Below, piece by piece: positions 5,036 to 6,050 of a stretch of 6,050 nucleotides of DNA (positions are counted from its first letter, which is position 1; every line of letters begins with the position of its first letter). Below the pieces are notes generated by a model. The model ran no database searches, had not been told where the DNA came from, and saw nothing but the letters and a program-made list of their open reading frames with translations. Source of the stretch: an uncultured Polaribacter sp. (lineage in GTDB: Bacteria; Bacteroidota; Bacteroidia; Flavobacteriales; Flavobacteriaceae). The position numbers were made by a program, and so were the translations under genes. The stretch covers positions 1 to 6,050 of the forward strand of contig CALHCK010000005.1 of assembly GCA_937936695.1 (NCBI GenBank), read 5' to 3'.

Positions 5036-6043
5036 ATGTATAGTTCAAAAATCACAGGCTTAGGGTATTATGTACCAGAAAATGTAGTAACAAATAATGA
5101 TTTGACAACATTTATGGAAACATCTGATGAATGGATTCAAGAACGTACAGGAATTAAAGAAAGAAGATGGATAGACCCTAAAACCGATGATACTACGGCT
5201 ACTATGGGTGCAAAAGCAGCTAAAATAGCTATTGAAAGAGCTGGGTTAACTAAAAATGATATCGATTTTATTGTTTTTGCAACTTTAAGTCCAGACATGT
5301 ATTTTCCAGGAGGAGGTGTGCAAATCCAAGACCTTTTAGAGATGCCTACAATTGGAGCTTTAGATGTAAGAAACCAATGTTCTGGGTTTATTTATGCGTT
5401 GTCTGTTGCAGATCAATTTATAAAAACAGGAATGTATAAAAACATTTTAGTAATTGGTTCAGAAAACCATTCAGGAGCGTTAGATAAATCTACCAGAGGT
5501 AGAAATGTTTCTGTTATTTTTGGAGATGGAGCAGGTGCAGCCATTTTATCTAGATGCGCTGAAGAAGGAAAAGGAATTTTATCTTCTCACTTACATTCTG
5601 AAGGAAAGCATGCAAAAGAATTGGTTTTAGAAGGACCAGCAACCCAACGTTGGGTGCCAGAAATTATAGAAAATAATGATGATTCAGATTTATCCTATTA
5701 TCCATATATGAATGGGCAGTTTGTATTTAAACATGCTGTATCTCGTTTTTCTGAAGCAATAATAGAAGCTTTACAAGCAAATAATTTACAAAAAGAAGAT
5801 ATTGATATGTTAATTCCGCATCAAGCAAATTTGCGAATTGCACAATATATACAGAAAAAATTTAATTTGTCTGATAAGCAAGTTTTTAACAATATTATGA
5901 AATACGGAAATACTACAGCTGCTTCTGTAATTATTGCTTTAACAGAGGCTTGGGAACAAGGGAAAATAAAAGATAATGATCTTGTAATTTTAGCAGCTTT
6001 TGGTAGTGGGTTTACCTGGGGTTCTGTAATTTTGCGTTGGTAA
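5036..6043 (+). CDS. 3-oxoacyl-ACP synthase III (FabH-family ketoacyl synthase)
   Basis: A complete 335-residue thiolase-fold condensing enzyme. FabH (KAS III) condenses an acyl-CoA starter with malonyl-ACP to start fatty-acid chains in the cytosol. The N-terminus has the family signature TSDEWIQERTGIKERR (29-44). The catalytic triad is intact: C115 in RNQCSGF (112-118), H262 in PHQANLRIAQ (261-270, the ACP-docking and decarboxylation motif) and N292 in YGNTTAAS (290-297). The C-terminus AFGSGFTWGSVILRW (321-335) is typical. The protein is somewhat longer than E. coli FabH (317), with extra residues around 187-228 before MNGQFVFKHAV, where classical FabH usually has an M-D-G motif. No plsX or rpmF lies upstream, and it stands alone after a divergent promoter. 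I infer a second KAS III paralogue, perhaps with a different starter preference, rather than necessarily the housekeeping FabH. The ATG at 5036 is preceded by an A-rich leader and fits the family start. Confidence 0.93.
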   Translation: MYSSKITGLGYYVPENVVTNNDLTTFMETSDEWIQERTGIKERRWIDPKTDDTTATMGAKAAKIAIERAGLTKNDIDFIVFATLSPDMYFPGGGVQIQDLLEMPTIGALDVRNQCSGFIYALSVADQFIKTGMYKNILVIGSENHSGALDKSTRGRNVSVIFGDGAGAAILSRCAEEGKGILSSHLHSEGKHAKELVLEGPATQRWVPEIIENNDDSDLSYYPYMNGQFVFKHAVSRFSEAIIEALQANNLQKEDIDMLIPHQANLRIAQYIQKKFNLSDKQVFNNIMKYGNTTAASVIIALTEAWEQGKIKDNDLVILAAFGSGFTWGSVILRW

Positions 6044-6050
6044 TTATTTA

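Noticed and set aside
1..6050. CRISPR array, tRNA, rRNA, insertion sequence or defence island
   Set aside because: No spaced direct repeats, cloverleaf sequences, transposase or known defence genes are visible. Composition and codon use look uniform across the window.

Overview
The window looks like chromosomal DNA from a marine-type Flavobacteriaceae member (phylum Bacteroidota). This rests on the strongly AT-rich sequence, the lack of Shine-Dalgarno sequences before every gene (A-rich leaders instead), and the Bacteroidota flavour of HtpG and of the other proteins. The genus is not determined. I see no phage, insertion sequence, CRISPR array, tRNA or rRNA.

Layout. Positions 1-2805 hold four tightly packed minus-strand genes. 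In transcription order they are a YpfJ-type membrane-anchored zinc metallopeptidase (2805-1909), a DUF4178 protein with one C-terminal membrane segment (1890-1183), an eight-helix tandem DUF350 protein (1176-277), and the start of a membrane-domain polyamine aminopropyltransferase (SpeE-like), which begins at 276 and runs off the left edge. The gaps are 18, 6 and 0 bp with no terminator between them, so they probably form one operon. A strong intrinsic terminator (2892-2924) separates this operon from the upstream minus-strand gene htpG (4855-2948). A 180-bp divergent regulatory region (4856-5035) then separates htpG from a plus-strand FabH-family ketoacyl-ACP synthase III (5036-6043). No gene-free stretch exceeds 180 bp; the two sizeable ones (2806-2947 and 4856-5035) are described as features.

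How the genes fit together. htpG (chaperone) and the fabH paralogue (fatty-acid or related acyl chain initiation) look like independent transcription units. The most interesting part is the left half. DUF4178, DUF350 and a membrane-embedded spermidine-synthase-like enzyme recur together in bacteria, but to my knowledge their joint function is not established. Here they sit behind a membrane-anchored zinc peptidase. A membrane-associated polyamine-modification or envelope-maintenance system is a reasonable hypothesis, not something the sequence proves.
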